64,000 nucleotides of DNA, from positions 217,251 through 281,250 of the forward strand of contig CAWKJX010000013.1 in the NCBI GenBank assembly GCA_963850095.1, read 5' to 3'. Each line of letters begins with the position of its first letter. Position 1 is the stretch's first letter. Below the pieces are notes generated by a model that was not told where the DNA came from, did not search any database, and saw nothing but the letters and a program-made list of their open reading frames with translations. The position numbers and the translations under genes are program-made. This document shows positions 1-7,476 of this stretch, piece by piece. This DNA is from Bog-473 sp963850095. GTDB lineage: Bacteria; Actinomycetota; Acidimicrobiia; Acidimicrobiales; RAAP-2.

Positions 1-721
1 CCAGGTAGGGGTAGCCCTTGCGCCAGTAGTGGGGGTTCCGCGTGGCGGTCATATGGCTGTTGGGGACCCAGTCCTGGAAGACGAACGGTCCGGTGCCGAT
101 CGGGTTCGACGTACCGCCGTTGGGTTTGTTGAGCATCGAGGGCGCAGCGATGTAACCGGTCTGGGCGTCAGCCAGGTAGTAGGGGAACGGCACCCAGGGG
201 TTTTTCATGGTGATCGTGACGGCGAGTGGGCCGCTGATCGTTGCGCTGCTGAAGTCGGCGAAGGCCGGCCCGGTCAGGACGCCTTTGGACGTGTTCTCTA
301 TGTTGAGGAGCAGCGCGGCGGCGTCGAGCGGCGTGCCGTCGTGGAAGAGGATGTTCGGGCGCAGCGTGACGGTGAAGGACGTGTAATCCTCGTTCGACGT
401 GATGGACTCGGCCAGGTAGGGCTCGACCTCGCCGCTGGCCGTCACGATGGCCAGCGGGTCGAAGACCGTGCGCCCGTAGAGGAACCCACCCTCGTCCCAG
501 CGGGCGGTGGAAGGGTCGAAACCGCTCTCCTCGGTGTCGATGCCGAAGGTGACCGAGCCGCCCTTCTTCGGCTTGGCCGTGCTGATGCCGTTGCGGCCGG
601 GGCCGTTGGTCACGTTGGCTCCCGCCACACCGGCGTCGCCCAGTGTGCCGGCCAGGACAGCCCCGGCTCCGAGTGCCAGGCCACCGGCCAGGAACGACCG
701 CCGGTCAAATTCATGCGACAT
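1..721 (-). CDS. ABC transporter substrate-binding protein, family 5 (oligopeptide/nickel type), 5' part only
   Basis: This is the start of an exported solute-binding protein that would deliver peptides or similar solutes to an ABC importer. It is not complete: the frame runs off the left edge after about 240 residues, while the family is usually 500-600. The N-terminus MSHEFDRRSFLAGGLALGAG carries a twin-arginine signal (DRRSFL) followed by an Ala/Gly-rich hydrophobic stretch. The mature part has hallmark family 5 segments: KKGGSVTFGI, the stretch around LRPNILFHDGTPLDA, and NPIGTGPFVF followed by NPHYWRKG. A G-rich stretch just upstream of the ATG can serve as ribosome binding site. The substrate cannot be told from this part. 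Confidence 0.9.
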   Translation of the reverse strand, partial: MSHEFDRRSFLAGGLALGAGAVLAGTLGDAGVAGANVTNGPGRNGISTAKPKKGGSVTFGIDTEESGFDPSTARWDEGGFLYGRTVFDPLAIVTASGEVEPYLAESITSNEDYTSFTVTLRPNILFHDGTPLDAAALLLNIENTSKGVLTGPAFADFSSATISGPLAVTITMKNPWVPFPYYLADAQTGYIAAPSMLNKPNGGTSNPIGTGPFVFQDWVPNSHMTATRNPHYWRKGYPYL

Positions 722-929
722 CGCAACCCCCCAAAAGGTCTCGATCCCCTCGATTACGGACGACGACGCCACAGGCGCCGACCGCGGCAGGTTACAACTC
801 CGTGACCGATTGAGGGTGGCGCGCGGGCGTATGGCAACCTGGGCCCGGCGTCCCCACGTGCTCCGGACCGGGTTCCAGGCGCAGCGTGACCAGGACCAGG
901 ACGGCTCGGCCGAGGACAGGAGAGAGCGC

Positions 930-1412
930 ATGGCGATTGCAGTGGGCGACAAGGTGCCCGACGTCAAGGTGTGGACGTTCGGTGACAAGGGCCCCGAGGC
1001 CACCACCTCGGCCGAGGTGCTGGGGCGGGGCAAGGTCGTGCTTTTCGGCGTGCCGGGTGCCTTCACGCCGACGTGCTCGGACCACCATCTGCCCGGCTTC
1101 GTCCTGCGGGCCGACGAGCTGCGCGCCAAGGGTGCGGACCGGGTCGTGTGCGTCTCGGTGAACGACCCCTTCGTCATGGGGGCCTGGGGCGAGGACCAGA
1201 ACGTCGGCGACTCCGTCGTGATGCTGTCGGACGGCAACGGCGAGCTGGCCCAGGCCATGGGTCTGACCATGGACGGCAGCGGCTTCGGCCTGGGCTCGCG
1301 CGTGCAGCGCTTCGCGGCCGTCATCGAGGACGGCGTGGTCACCTGGCTGGCCGTCGAGCCGGGGCCCGGTCTCAACGTCAGCTCGGTCGAAGAGGTGCTC
1401 GGGGCTCTGTAG
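930..1412 (+). CDS. Peroxiredoxin, Prx5 type
   Basis: The 160-residue protein is a thiol peroxidase that would reduce hydrogen peroxide and alkyl hydroperoxides in the cytoplasm. The active-site segment reads PGAFTPTCSDHHLPGF, with the peroxidatic Cys at residue 49, the form typical of Prx5/AhpE-like redoxins. A second Cys lies in VVCVSVNDPF near residue 75, where Prx5 proteins also often have one. Length matches the family (about 160). The ATG was chosen because MAIAVGDKVPDVKVW matches the usual Prx5 beginning and an AGGAGAG ribosome binding site lies just before it; the open frame extends far upstream but without family similarity. The gene is divergent from the solute-binding protein gene. 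Confidence 0.93.
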   Translation: MAIAVGDKVPDVKVWTFGDKGPEATTSAEVLGRGKVVLFGVPGAFTPTCSDHHLPGFVLRADELRAKGADRVVCVSVNDPFVMGAWGEDQNVGDSVVMLSDGNGELAQAMGLTMDGSGFGLGSRVQRFAAVIEDGVVTWLAVEPGPGLNVSSVEEVLGAL

Positions 1413-1514
1413 GGCGCGGCCGAGGCCGCCCCGAGACACCGGATCGACCTCCGTCCGGGGCCGGACCCGGACCGGACCGGACCGGACCTGAAACTGCCGG
1501 ATTCTCCGCCCGAC

Positions 1515-1580
1515 GGTTGCGCCCCCTTGACATGCAACCGCACGGCTGCTTAAGTGGATAGGGCAACCAAAAGGTTGCAT
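1515..1580 (+). promoter_or_regulatory. Promoter with GCAACC/GGTTGC operator half-sites
   Basis: A TTGACA -35 box (1527-1532) sits upstream of the ArsR-type regulator gene. Around it are four copies of one hexamer in both orientations: GGTTGC at 1515, GCAACC at 1534, and the palindrome GCAACCAAAAGGTTGC at 1563-1578. The -10 is weak (TTAAGT, 1550-1555, spacing 17). The half-sites flank and overlap the likely core promoter, the usual arrangement for an autorepressed ArsR gene. Binding by the downstream protein is inferred. Confidence 0.55.
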
Positions 1581-1618
1581 TTAAATACCGAACAACCATC
1601 ACGACAGCGGTCCAGACG

Positions 1619-2452
1619 ATGCAAGACATGGATGCGGTTTTCAAGGCCCTGAGCGACCCCGGACGCCGCCGCCTGCTCGATCGGCTCAACGAGCGCAACG
1701 GGCTCTCCCTGAGCGAGCTCAGCGCCGGCATGGGCATGACCAGGCAGGCGGTGACCAAGCACCTCGACGTGCTCGAGGCGGCCGGACTGGTCACGACGCT
1801 CCGGCGGGGGAGAGAGAAGCTCCACTATCTCGACGCCGGCCCCATCACCGACATCGCCGACCGCTTCGTCCACCACTACGACCGGACCCGGGCCGAGGCC
1901 CTGTCCGATCTCAAGACGGCACTGGAGGCCACTATCCCCATGGGACACCCCGACGAGCACACCTTCGTGTACACGACCTACATCCACGCGGCGCCCGAGC
2001 GGGTCTGGCAGGGCCTGACCGACCCCGCCTTCACCGCCGCCTATTGGCGTCACCCGAAAGCGGGCGGGGTGCGGTTCGCCACCGACTGGCAGAAGGGCTC
2101 CACCTACGACGTCACCTACGAGGAGTCCGGCCTCGTCATCAGCCACCCCGAGCAGGTCGTCCTCGAGTCCGACCCCTACCGCCGGCTGGCCTACACCTGG
2201 CACACCTTCAGCCCGGAGTGGGCCAGCCACCACGGCATCGACGAGGACCGGGCCGCCGCCTGGCGGGCCGAGCCCCGCTCCCGGGTCGCCTTCGACCTCG
2301 AGGAGGCGGGCCCCGGTGTGGTCAAGCTGACCGTCGTCCACGACGGCTTCGGCCCCGGCAGCCCCGTGCTCGAGGGCGTCTCCCAGGGCTGGCCGGCCGT
2401 CCTGGCCAGTCTCAAGACCCTGCTCGAGACCGGCTCGGCGCTGCCGTCATGA
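1619..2452 (+). CDS. ArsR-family HTH regulator fused to an SRPBCC (AHSA1-like) domain
   Basis: Residues 1-95 form a winged helix of the ArsR family (ALSDPGRRRLLDRL, then the recognition region GMTRQAVTKHLDVLEAAGLV). Residues from about 110 to the end (277) are an SRPBCC ligand-binding domain of the AHSA1 group, starting YTTYIHAAPERVWQGLTD. Such fusions are known in actinobacteria, where the SRPBCC part is thought to sense a small hydrophobic ligand. No metal-binding Cys pair of metal-sensing ArsR proteins is visible. The next gene overlaps by four bases (ATGA) and encodes a second, very similar SRPBCC domain. MQDMDAVF could also start three codons later at the second Met. Confidence 0.88.
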   Translation: MQDMDAVFKALSDPGRRRLLDRLNERNGLSLSELSAGMGMTRQAVTKHLDVLEAAGLVTTLRRGREKLHYLDAGPITDIADRFVHHYDRTRAEALSDLKTALEATIPMGHPDEHTFVYTTYIHAAPERVWQGLTDPAFTAAYWRHPKAGGVRFATDWQKGSTYDVTYEESGLVISHPEQVVLESDPYRRLAYTWHTFSPEWASHHGIDEDRAAAWRAEPRSRVAFDLEEAGPGVVKLTVVHDGFGPGSPVLEGVSQGWPAVLASLKTLLETGSALPS

Positions 2453-2946
2453 GCGCCGGGTTCACCTACACGACCTACATCGAGGCGACGCCGGCGCGGG
2501 TGTGGCGGGCGCTCACCGACCCCGCGGACACCCGCCGCTTCTGGCGGCACCGGTCTGCCGGCGGCAAGACGTTCCCCTCCGACTGGAAGAAGGGCTCGAC
2601 CTGGGCCCTCCTCCACGAGGACGTCGGCGTGGCCGTGCGTGACCCCGAGCAGGTCGTCCTCGAGTCGGACCCCCCGCACCGGCTGTCCTATACGTGGCAT
2701 TCGTTCACGCCCGAGTGGGCGGCGGCCGTCGGGCTGGCGCCGGAGGCCGCCGCCGCCTGGCGCGCCGAGCCCCGCTCCAAGGTGGCGTTCGACATCGAGG
2801 ACGTGGGCCGCGGCGTCGCCAAGGTGACCGTCGTCCACGACGGCTTCGGCCCCGGCAGCGTGGTGCTCGAGTCGATCTCGCTCGGGTGGCCGTCCGTGCT
2901 GTCGAGCCTCAAGACGCTGCTCGAAACCGGGTCGCCCTTGCCCTGA
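2449..2946 (+). CDS. SRPBCC (AHSA1-like) domain protein
   Basis: The 165-residue protein is a single START-like/SRPBCC domain, a hydrophobic-pocket fold. It begins MSAGFTYTTYIEATPARVWR and is a close relative of the C-terminal domain of the preceding gene: both share DPEQVVLESDP, AAAWRAEPRS and VTVVHDGFGPGS at matching positions. The start overlaps the previous stop as ATGA, so translation is probably coupled. The pair looks like a duplication in which one copy kept the HTH domain. Function is unknown; a shared ligand is plausible but inferred. Confidence 0.85.
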   Translation: MSAGFTYTTYIEATPARVWRALTDPADTRRFWRHRSAGGKTFPSDWKKGSTWALLHEDVGVAVRDPEQVVLESDPPHRLSYTWHSFTPEWAAAVGLAPEAAAAWRAEPRSKVAFDIEDVGRGVAKVTVVHDGFGPGSVVLESISLGWPSVLSSLKTLLETGSPLP

Positions 2947-2993
2947 TCGTCGCCGCGGCCGCACCTCGGCGACGATCCAGCGGTTTATCCCCC

Positions 2994-3036
2994 TTGACGG
3001 ATGCCGCTTGCGGAGTAGGATACTCGGTATGCTACT
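2994..3036 (+). promoter_or_regulatory. padR promoter with overlapping inverted-repeat operator
   Basis: TTGACG (2994-2999) and TAGGAT (3016-3021) with a 16-base spacer form a promoter. The -10 lies inside a near-perfect inverted repeat: AGTAGGATAC (3014-3023), TCG, GTATGCTACT (3027-3036), with 9 of 10 paired positions. A repressor bound here would block RNA polymerase. PadR proteins typically autorepress through such sites; the assignment to the next gene is inferred from position. Confidence 0.65.
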
Positions 3037-3054
3037 TCGAAAGGAGCTCCGGTC

Positions 3055-3642
3055 GTGAGCATCCGCCATGCCCTGTTGGCCCTGCTCAGCGAGGGGCCCA
3101 AGTACGGACTGCAGCTGCGCCAGGAGTTCGAGGCCAAGACCGGTGAGGTCTGGCCCCTCAACGTCGGGCAGGTCTATACGACCCTGCAGCGCCTGGAGCG
3201 CGACGGCCTGGTCGAGTCGGACGACGCCGCCGAGGACGGTCCCCAGAAGGGGTTCCACATCACCGAAGAGGGCGTCGAGGAGCTGGCCACCTGGCTGCGC
3301 ACCCCGCCCGACTTCTCCTCGCCGCCGCGCGACGAGCTGGTGATCAAGGTCCTGGTTGCCCTCGGCCTACCCGGCGTCGACGTGCACGAGGTCATTCAGG
3401 TGCACCGCCGCTACATCGTCCAGCTGATGCAGCAGTGGACGCGCCTGAAGGAGGACGAGGCCGCCTTCGACATCCAGTTCGCGCTGGTCGTCGATGCCGA
3501 GCTGTTCCGGCTCGATTCGGTCATCAAGTGGTTGGACACGGCCGACGGCCGTCTGAAGAGAGCGGAGTTGGAGGGCAACGCGCCGGCCCCCCAGCCGTTC
3601 CCCCTCCCCAGGGCCCGGCGCAAGGTGGGAGTCAAGCCATGA
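3055..3642 (+). CDS. PadR-family transcriptional regulator
   Basis: A 195-residue PadR-type repressor. The N-terminal winged helix reads MSIRHALLALLSEGPKYGL, then VYTTLQRLERDGLVES, and a C-terminal helical dimerisation part follows, as in PadR subfamily 2. The start is GTG with an AAAGGAG ribosome binding site seven bases upstream. The gene overlaps the start of the ABC ATPase by four bases and lies directly after a palindromic operator. The expected role is repression of the transporter operon, released by a compound the transporter exports or responds to. Confidence 0.93.
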   Translation: MSIRHALLALLSEGPKYGLQLRQEFEAKTGEVWPLNVGQVYTTLQRLERDGLVESDDAAEDGPQKGFHITEEGVEELATWLRTPPDFSSPPRDELVIKVLVALGLPGVDVHEVIQVHRRYIVQLMQQWTRLKEDEAAFDIQFALVVDAELFRLDSVIKWLDTADGRLKRAELEGNAPAPQPFPLPRARRKVGVKP

Positions 3643-4361
3643 GCTATCTCGAGCTACGCGACATCTCCAAGGTCTACGGAGAAGGGGCTTCAGAGGTGCG
3701 GGCCCTTCAGCGCATCGACCTCTCGGTCGATGCCGGGTCCTTGGTGGCCGTCATGGGTGCCAGCGGGTCGGGCAAGAGCACGCTGTTGACCATCGCCGGC
3801 AGTCTCGAGGATCCCACCAACGGTGAGGTCTACGTCGGCGGCCAGGCACTGTCGTCCTTGTCGCGCAACGGCAAGGCGCGCCTGCGCCGACAGTCCATCG
3901 GCTACGTCTTCCAGGACTACAACCTGCTCGCCGGGCTCAGCGCGGTGGAGAACGTCTCCCTGCCCCTCGAGCTCGACGGCGTCGCGGCCCGCAAGGCCCA
4001 GTCGACGGCCATGGAGTCCCTCGAGGACCTGGGCCTGGCCGACCGGGCCGACCGCTACCCCGACCAGCTGTCGGGTGGCGAGCGCCAGCGGGTCGCCATC
4101 GCCCGGGCCGTGGTCGGAGGGCGCCAGCTGCTCCTGGCCGACGAGCCCTCCGGCGCGCTCGACTCCGCCAACGCCGAGGCCGTGATGCGCCTGATCCTCG
4201 CGGCCTGCCACCGCGGCCTGGCCGCCATTGTGGTGACTCACGACGCCCAGCTCGCCTCGTGGGCGGACCGCGTGGTCTTCCTGCGCGACGGCCGCGTCGT
4301 CGACCAGACGCTCCCCCTCGAGAGTCCCGAAGCGCTCCTCGCCAACGTCCCGAACCAATGA
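3639..4361 (+). CDS. ABC transporter ATP-binding protein (LolD/MacB type)
   Basis: A 240-residue nucleotide-binding subunit. Walker A is GASGSGKST (residues 40-48), the Q-loop YVFQDYNLL, the signature LSGGERQRVAIARA, Walker B LLLADEPSGALD and the H-loop VVTHD. The D-loop SGALD and the context (FtsX-like permease next) place it with MacB/LolD/BceA-type systems, which act on substrates in the membrane or envelope. Its ATG overlaps the padR stop and its stop overlaps the permease start, so the three genes form one coupled operon. Confidence 0.95.
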   Translation: MSYLELRDISKVYGEGASEVRALQRIDLSVDAGSLVAVMGASGSGKSTLLTIAGSLEDPTNGEVYVGGQALSSLSRNGKARLRRQSIGYVFQDYNLLAGLSAVENVSLPLELDGVAARKAQSTAMESLEDLGLADRADRYPDQLSGGERQRVAIARAVVGGRQLLLADEPSGALDSANAEAVMRLILAACHRGLAAIVVTHDAQLASWADRVVFLRDGRVVDQTLPLESPEALLANVPNQ

Positions 4362-6949
4362 GCGTCGGCGTCCTCGAACGTCCGGCCACCGGGTCGGCCC
4401 CCGAACCGACCACCGGCGGCGTCCCGGCCCGCCGGGCCATGCTCCGCTGGTCCTGGCGCCTTTTCAAGCGCGAATGGCGACAGCAGTTCTTGATCCTGCT
4501 GCTCATCATCGTCGCGGTGGCGGCCGTGGTGGTCGGCTCGGCCGTCGCGGTCAACACGCCGGCGCCGGCCAACACCGGCTTCGGCACCGCCGGCGACCTG
4601 GCCACCTACACGAGCATCCCGAGCGGGAAACAGGCCTCCCATCTCAATCTGCACTCGGTGGACGCCCAGATCGCCGCCCTGGAGCACCGCTTCGGCACCG
4701 TCCAGGTCATCGAGAACGAGAGCTTCAACGTTCCGGGCAGCACCCAGACCTACCAGCTTCGGTCCCAGGACCCGCACGGCCCCTATGGCGGGCCGATGCT
4801 CCAGCTACTCTCGGGGCACTACCCGACCGGGCCGGACCAAATTGCGGTCACCCCTGGGCTGGCCTCCGAGCTCAACATCGGGGTGGGTGACGAATGGCCC
4901 CAGGGCGGCAAGACGGTGGTAGGCCTCGTGCAGAACCCCCAGAGCCTGCTCGACGAGTTCGCCCTGGTGGCACCCGGACAGTTGACGAACCCGACCACGG
5001 TGGACGTGCTGTTCGACGCACCGGGCGTGGACCCCGACCGCATCGGGTCCAACGTCTCGACGCCGGCCACCGTGGCCAACGGCAACGCGATCAACCCCGA
5101 GACCATCGTGCTGGCGCTGGCGACCGTCGGCATGCTGCTCATCGCGCTGGTGTCGATCGGCGGGTTCACGGTGCTGGCGCAGCGCCGAATGCGCGCCCTC
5201 GGCATGCTCGAGTCGATGGGGGCGACGGACCGCAATGTCCGGCTGGTGCTGGAGGCCAACGGCGTCATCGTCGGGGCCGTCGGGGCCGTCGCGGGTTTCG
5301 CCCTGGGCCTGGTGGCCTGGCTGGCCTACCGCCCGACCAACGAACAGAGCGCGCACCACCTCATCCCCATGTTCGCCCTACCGTGGACGGTGATCGGGCC
5401 GGCGATGGTACTGGCTGTCGTCGCGACCTTCTTCGCCGCCGGCTACCCCGCCCGTGCCATCACCCGCGTGCCGGTCGTGACCGCCCTGGCCGGACGTCCC
5501 GCGCCACCGCGCCAGATCCATCGCTCGTTCGTTCCCGGCGTGATCGCGCTCGCCCTCGGGTTCGTCTTCTTCTCCCTCTCGGGCGCAGGGAAGCAAGGCA
5601 AAGGCGTCATCTGGTTGATTCCGGGGCTCATCGCGCTGATCGTGGGGATCATCCTCATGTCGCCGTTCTTCCTGGCCCTGCTGGCCCGGGCGGGACGAAG
5701 GGCACCCATTGCGCCGCGTCTGGCCCTGCGCGACCTGTCGCGCTACCGGGCGCGTTCGGGATCGGCTCTCTCGGCCATCAGTCTCGGCATCATGATCGCG
5801 GTGATCATCTGCGCCGTGGCGGTGGCCCGCTACGCCAACGTCTTCGACTACGTCGGGCCGAACGTGGCTGCGAACACGATCAACGTGTACAGCGCGCCCA
5901 GCGGCGGCCAAACCGTTGGGCCGAACGGTCAAGTGTCGAACACGCCGCCGCCGCCGAGCCTCCAGTCGCAGCTGGCCGGCGTACACGCCATTGCCACCTC
6001 CATCGGTGCGAAGAACGTCGTCGAACTCGACAATCCGGCGGTCAATTTGCAGAACCCGAGCGCCTCGGGCCGGCAATGGAACGGCCCCGTCTTCGTGGCG
6101 ACGCCGGCTTTGCTGCGGGCCTACGGCATAGACCCTTCCTCTATCCCGTCCAACGTCGACATACTCAGCTCGCGGCCAGGACTGGCCGGCTCAGGCGTGC
6201 AGCTCACCTACGGAGGCGGCGGCAAGGGCGGCCCATTGATCGGCCCCGGCTCCGGCCCTCAGGGTGGCAACGAGGGACCGGGTCCGGGCGACACGAACAC
6301 CTGCTCGCCCGGCTCCTGCCTCGCCCACCCGGTGATCCAGCAGGAGAGCCAGCTGCCCATCGGGACGTCGTCGGCGAACACGGTGATCACCGAGAGCGCG
6401 TTGCACCGTCTGGACCTCGCGGACCAGAACAGCCTCGACGGCTGGATGATCGAGTCCAACAGCGCGATCACCCAGTCCCAGCTCACGAACGCCAACTCGC
6501 TGGCGGCCGCCGCTGACCTGAGCATCGAGTCGAAGAACGACCTGCCGACATCGGCCGAGATTGTGAACTGGGCGACGGTTTTCGGGATCGCGCTCGCCCT
6601 GGGCGTCCTCGCCATGAGCGTGGGCCTCATCCGCAGTGAGACGGCGAGCGAGCTCCGTACGCTCACGGCCACGGGCGCGAGTTCCCGCACCCGGCGCAGC
6701 CTGACGGCGGTCACGGCGGGCGGCCTCGCCTTTCTCGGCGCGTTGCTCGGGACCGTGGCCGCCTACGTGGGGCTGGTCGGCTGGTTCCGCTCGAACTCGC
6801 TCGAGGGTGGTGTGTCCGACATCATCGATCACATCCCCTGGGGCAACCTCTTCCTCATCGTGATCGCCATGCCGGTCGCCGCCGCATTGATCGGTTGGGT
6901 CCTGGCGGGACGGGAGCCCAGCGGCATCGCGACCCGCCCGACGGAGTAA
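4358..6949 (+). CDS. FtsX-like ABC transporter permease
   Basis: An 863-residue membrane protein with the two-module layout of large FtsX/MacB permeases. After a short cytoplasmic leader (SWRLFKREWRQQFL) comes TM1 and an extracytoplasmic domain of about 180 residues. Then follow several TM helices, including the FtsX core around TVLAQRRMRALGMLESMGAT, a second extracytoplasmic domain rich in Gly, Pro and Asn, and three closing TM helices. I count about ten TM segments. The ATG overlaps the ATPase stop as ATGA and gives the leader MSVGVLERPATG. The substrate is unknown; export of an antimicrobial compound or lipid is an inference from the PadR and LolD-like neighbours. Confidence 0.9.
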   Translation: MSVGVLERPATGSAPEPTTGGVPARRAMLRWSWRLFKREWRQQFLILLLIIVAVAAVVVGSAVAVNTPAPANTGFGTAGDLATYTSIPSGKQASHLNLHSVDAQIAALEHRFGTVQVIENESFNVPGSTQTYQLRSQDPHGPYGGPMLQLLSGHYPTGPDQIAVTPGLASELNIGVGDEWPQGGKTVVGLVQNPQSLLDEFALVAPGQLTNPTTVDVLFDAPGVDPDRIGSNVSTPATVANGNAINPETIVLALATVGMLLIALVSIGGFTVLAQRRMRALGMLESMGATDRNVRLVLEANGVIVGAVGAVAGFALGLVAWLAYRPTNEQSAHHLIPMFALPWTVIGPAMVLAVVATFFAAGYPARAITRVPVVTALAGRPAPPRQIHRSFVPGVIALALGFVFFSLSGAGKQGKGVIWLIPGLIALIVGIILMSPFFLALLARAGRRAPIAPRLALRDLSRYRARSGSALSAISLGIMIAVIICAVAVARYANVFDYVGPNVAANTINVYSAPSGGQTVGPNGQVSNTPPPPSLQSQLAGVHAIATSIGAKNVVELDNPAVNLQNPSASGRQWNGPVFVATPALLRAYGIDPSSIPSNVDILSSRPGLAGSGVQLTYGGGGKGGPLIGPGSGPQGGNEGPGPGDTNTCSPGSCLAHPVIQQESQLPIGTSSANTVITESALHRLDLADQNSLDGWMIESNSAITQSQLTNANSLAAAADLSIESKNDLPTSAEIVNWATVFGIALALGVLAMSVGLIRSETASELRTLTATGASSRTRRSLTAVTAGGLAFLGALLGTVAAYVGLVGWFRSNSLEGGVSDIIDHIPWGNLFLIVIAMPVAAALIGWVLAGREPSGIATRPTE

Positions 6950-7036
6950 CGGTGTAACGGTGTCGACGTCGGGTGTGACCACGAGACAGGCCGAGTCTCG
7001 GGCCACGGGCCGACGCGGGCCCAGACACGCTGGGTC

Positions 7037-7459
7037 GTGCACCTGATGCTCATCGCCACCTTCGCCGGGGCGCTGGCCGCACTCGTGGGCACGACCGGGA
7101 CGACGCTGCACATCCTCATCGGCCTGACTTTCTTCGGAGTGGTCGTGGTGCACGTCGGCCAGCGCCGGCACACGGCGGCTCGCCTGGTGACAGGGCTGGT
7201 CCACGTCGGTGTGTGGATCCGCCCGCGCGGGCGCCTCGCCTTCTCGGACCTCGTCCTGGCCTTCTTGACCCTCAACGTGCTCGTCTCGGGGCTGGTGGAC
7301 TGGCAGGAGGGCTACAAGACCGAGCTGCCGCTTTCGGCGCTCGGGCTTCCCGAGAATCTCATGAGCTGGCACGCGCTGTCCGCCCTGATCCTGACCGTCT
7401 ACCTGACTGTCCACGTGGTCCGGCGCCGCAAGCGCTTGCGCAGTTCGTCGATTCGCTGA
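7037..7459 (+). CDS. Small membrane protein, cytochrome b561/DUF4405-like
   Basis: About 140 residues with four predicted TM segments. Histidines lie in helices in a pattern that suits haem binding: TLHILIG and VVVVHVGQRRH in the second helix, LVHVG, then LMSWHALSALILTVYLTVHV near the end. This is the layout of small b-type cytochrome domains, but no family is certain. The best in-frame start is GTG at 7037, with no clear ribosome binding site. A second frame opens with GTG at 6960 (MSTSGVTTRQAESRATGR) and stops at 7043; it looks like a natural cytoplasmic leader, so a one-base frameshift near 7030 may have separated the true N-terminus. Confidence 0.6.
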   Translation: MHLMLIATFAGALAALVGTTGTTLHILIGLTFFGVVVVHVGQRRHTAARLVTGLVHVGVWIRPRGRLAFSDLVLAFLTLNVLVSGLVDWQEGYKTELPLSALGLPENLMSWHALSALILTVYLTVHVVRRRKRLRSSSIR

Positions 7460-7476
7460 GCCGTGGGAGGTCGACC

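Noticed and set aside
507..929. Upstream extension of the peroxiredoxin frame
   Set aside because: The extension is antisense to the solute-binding protein and shows no similarity; MAIAVGDKV with an AGGAGAG site is the natural start.
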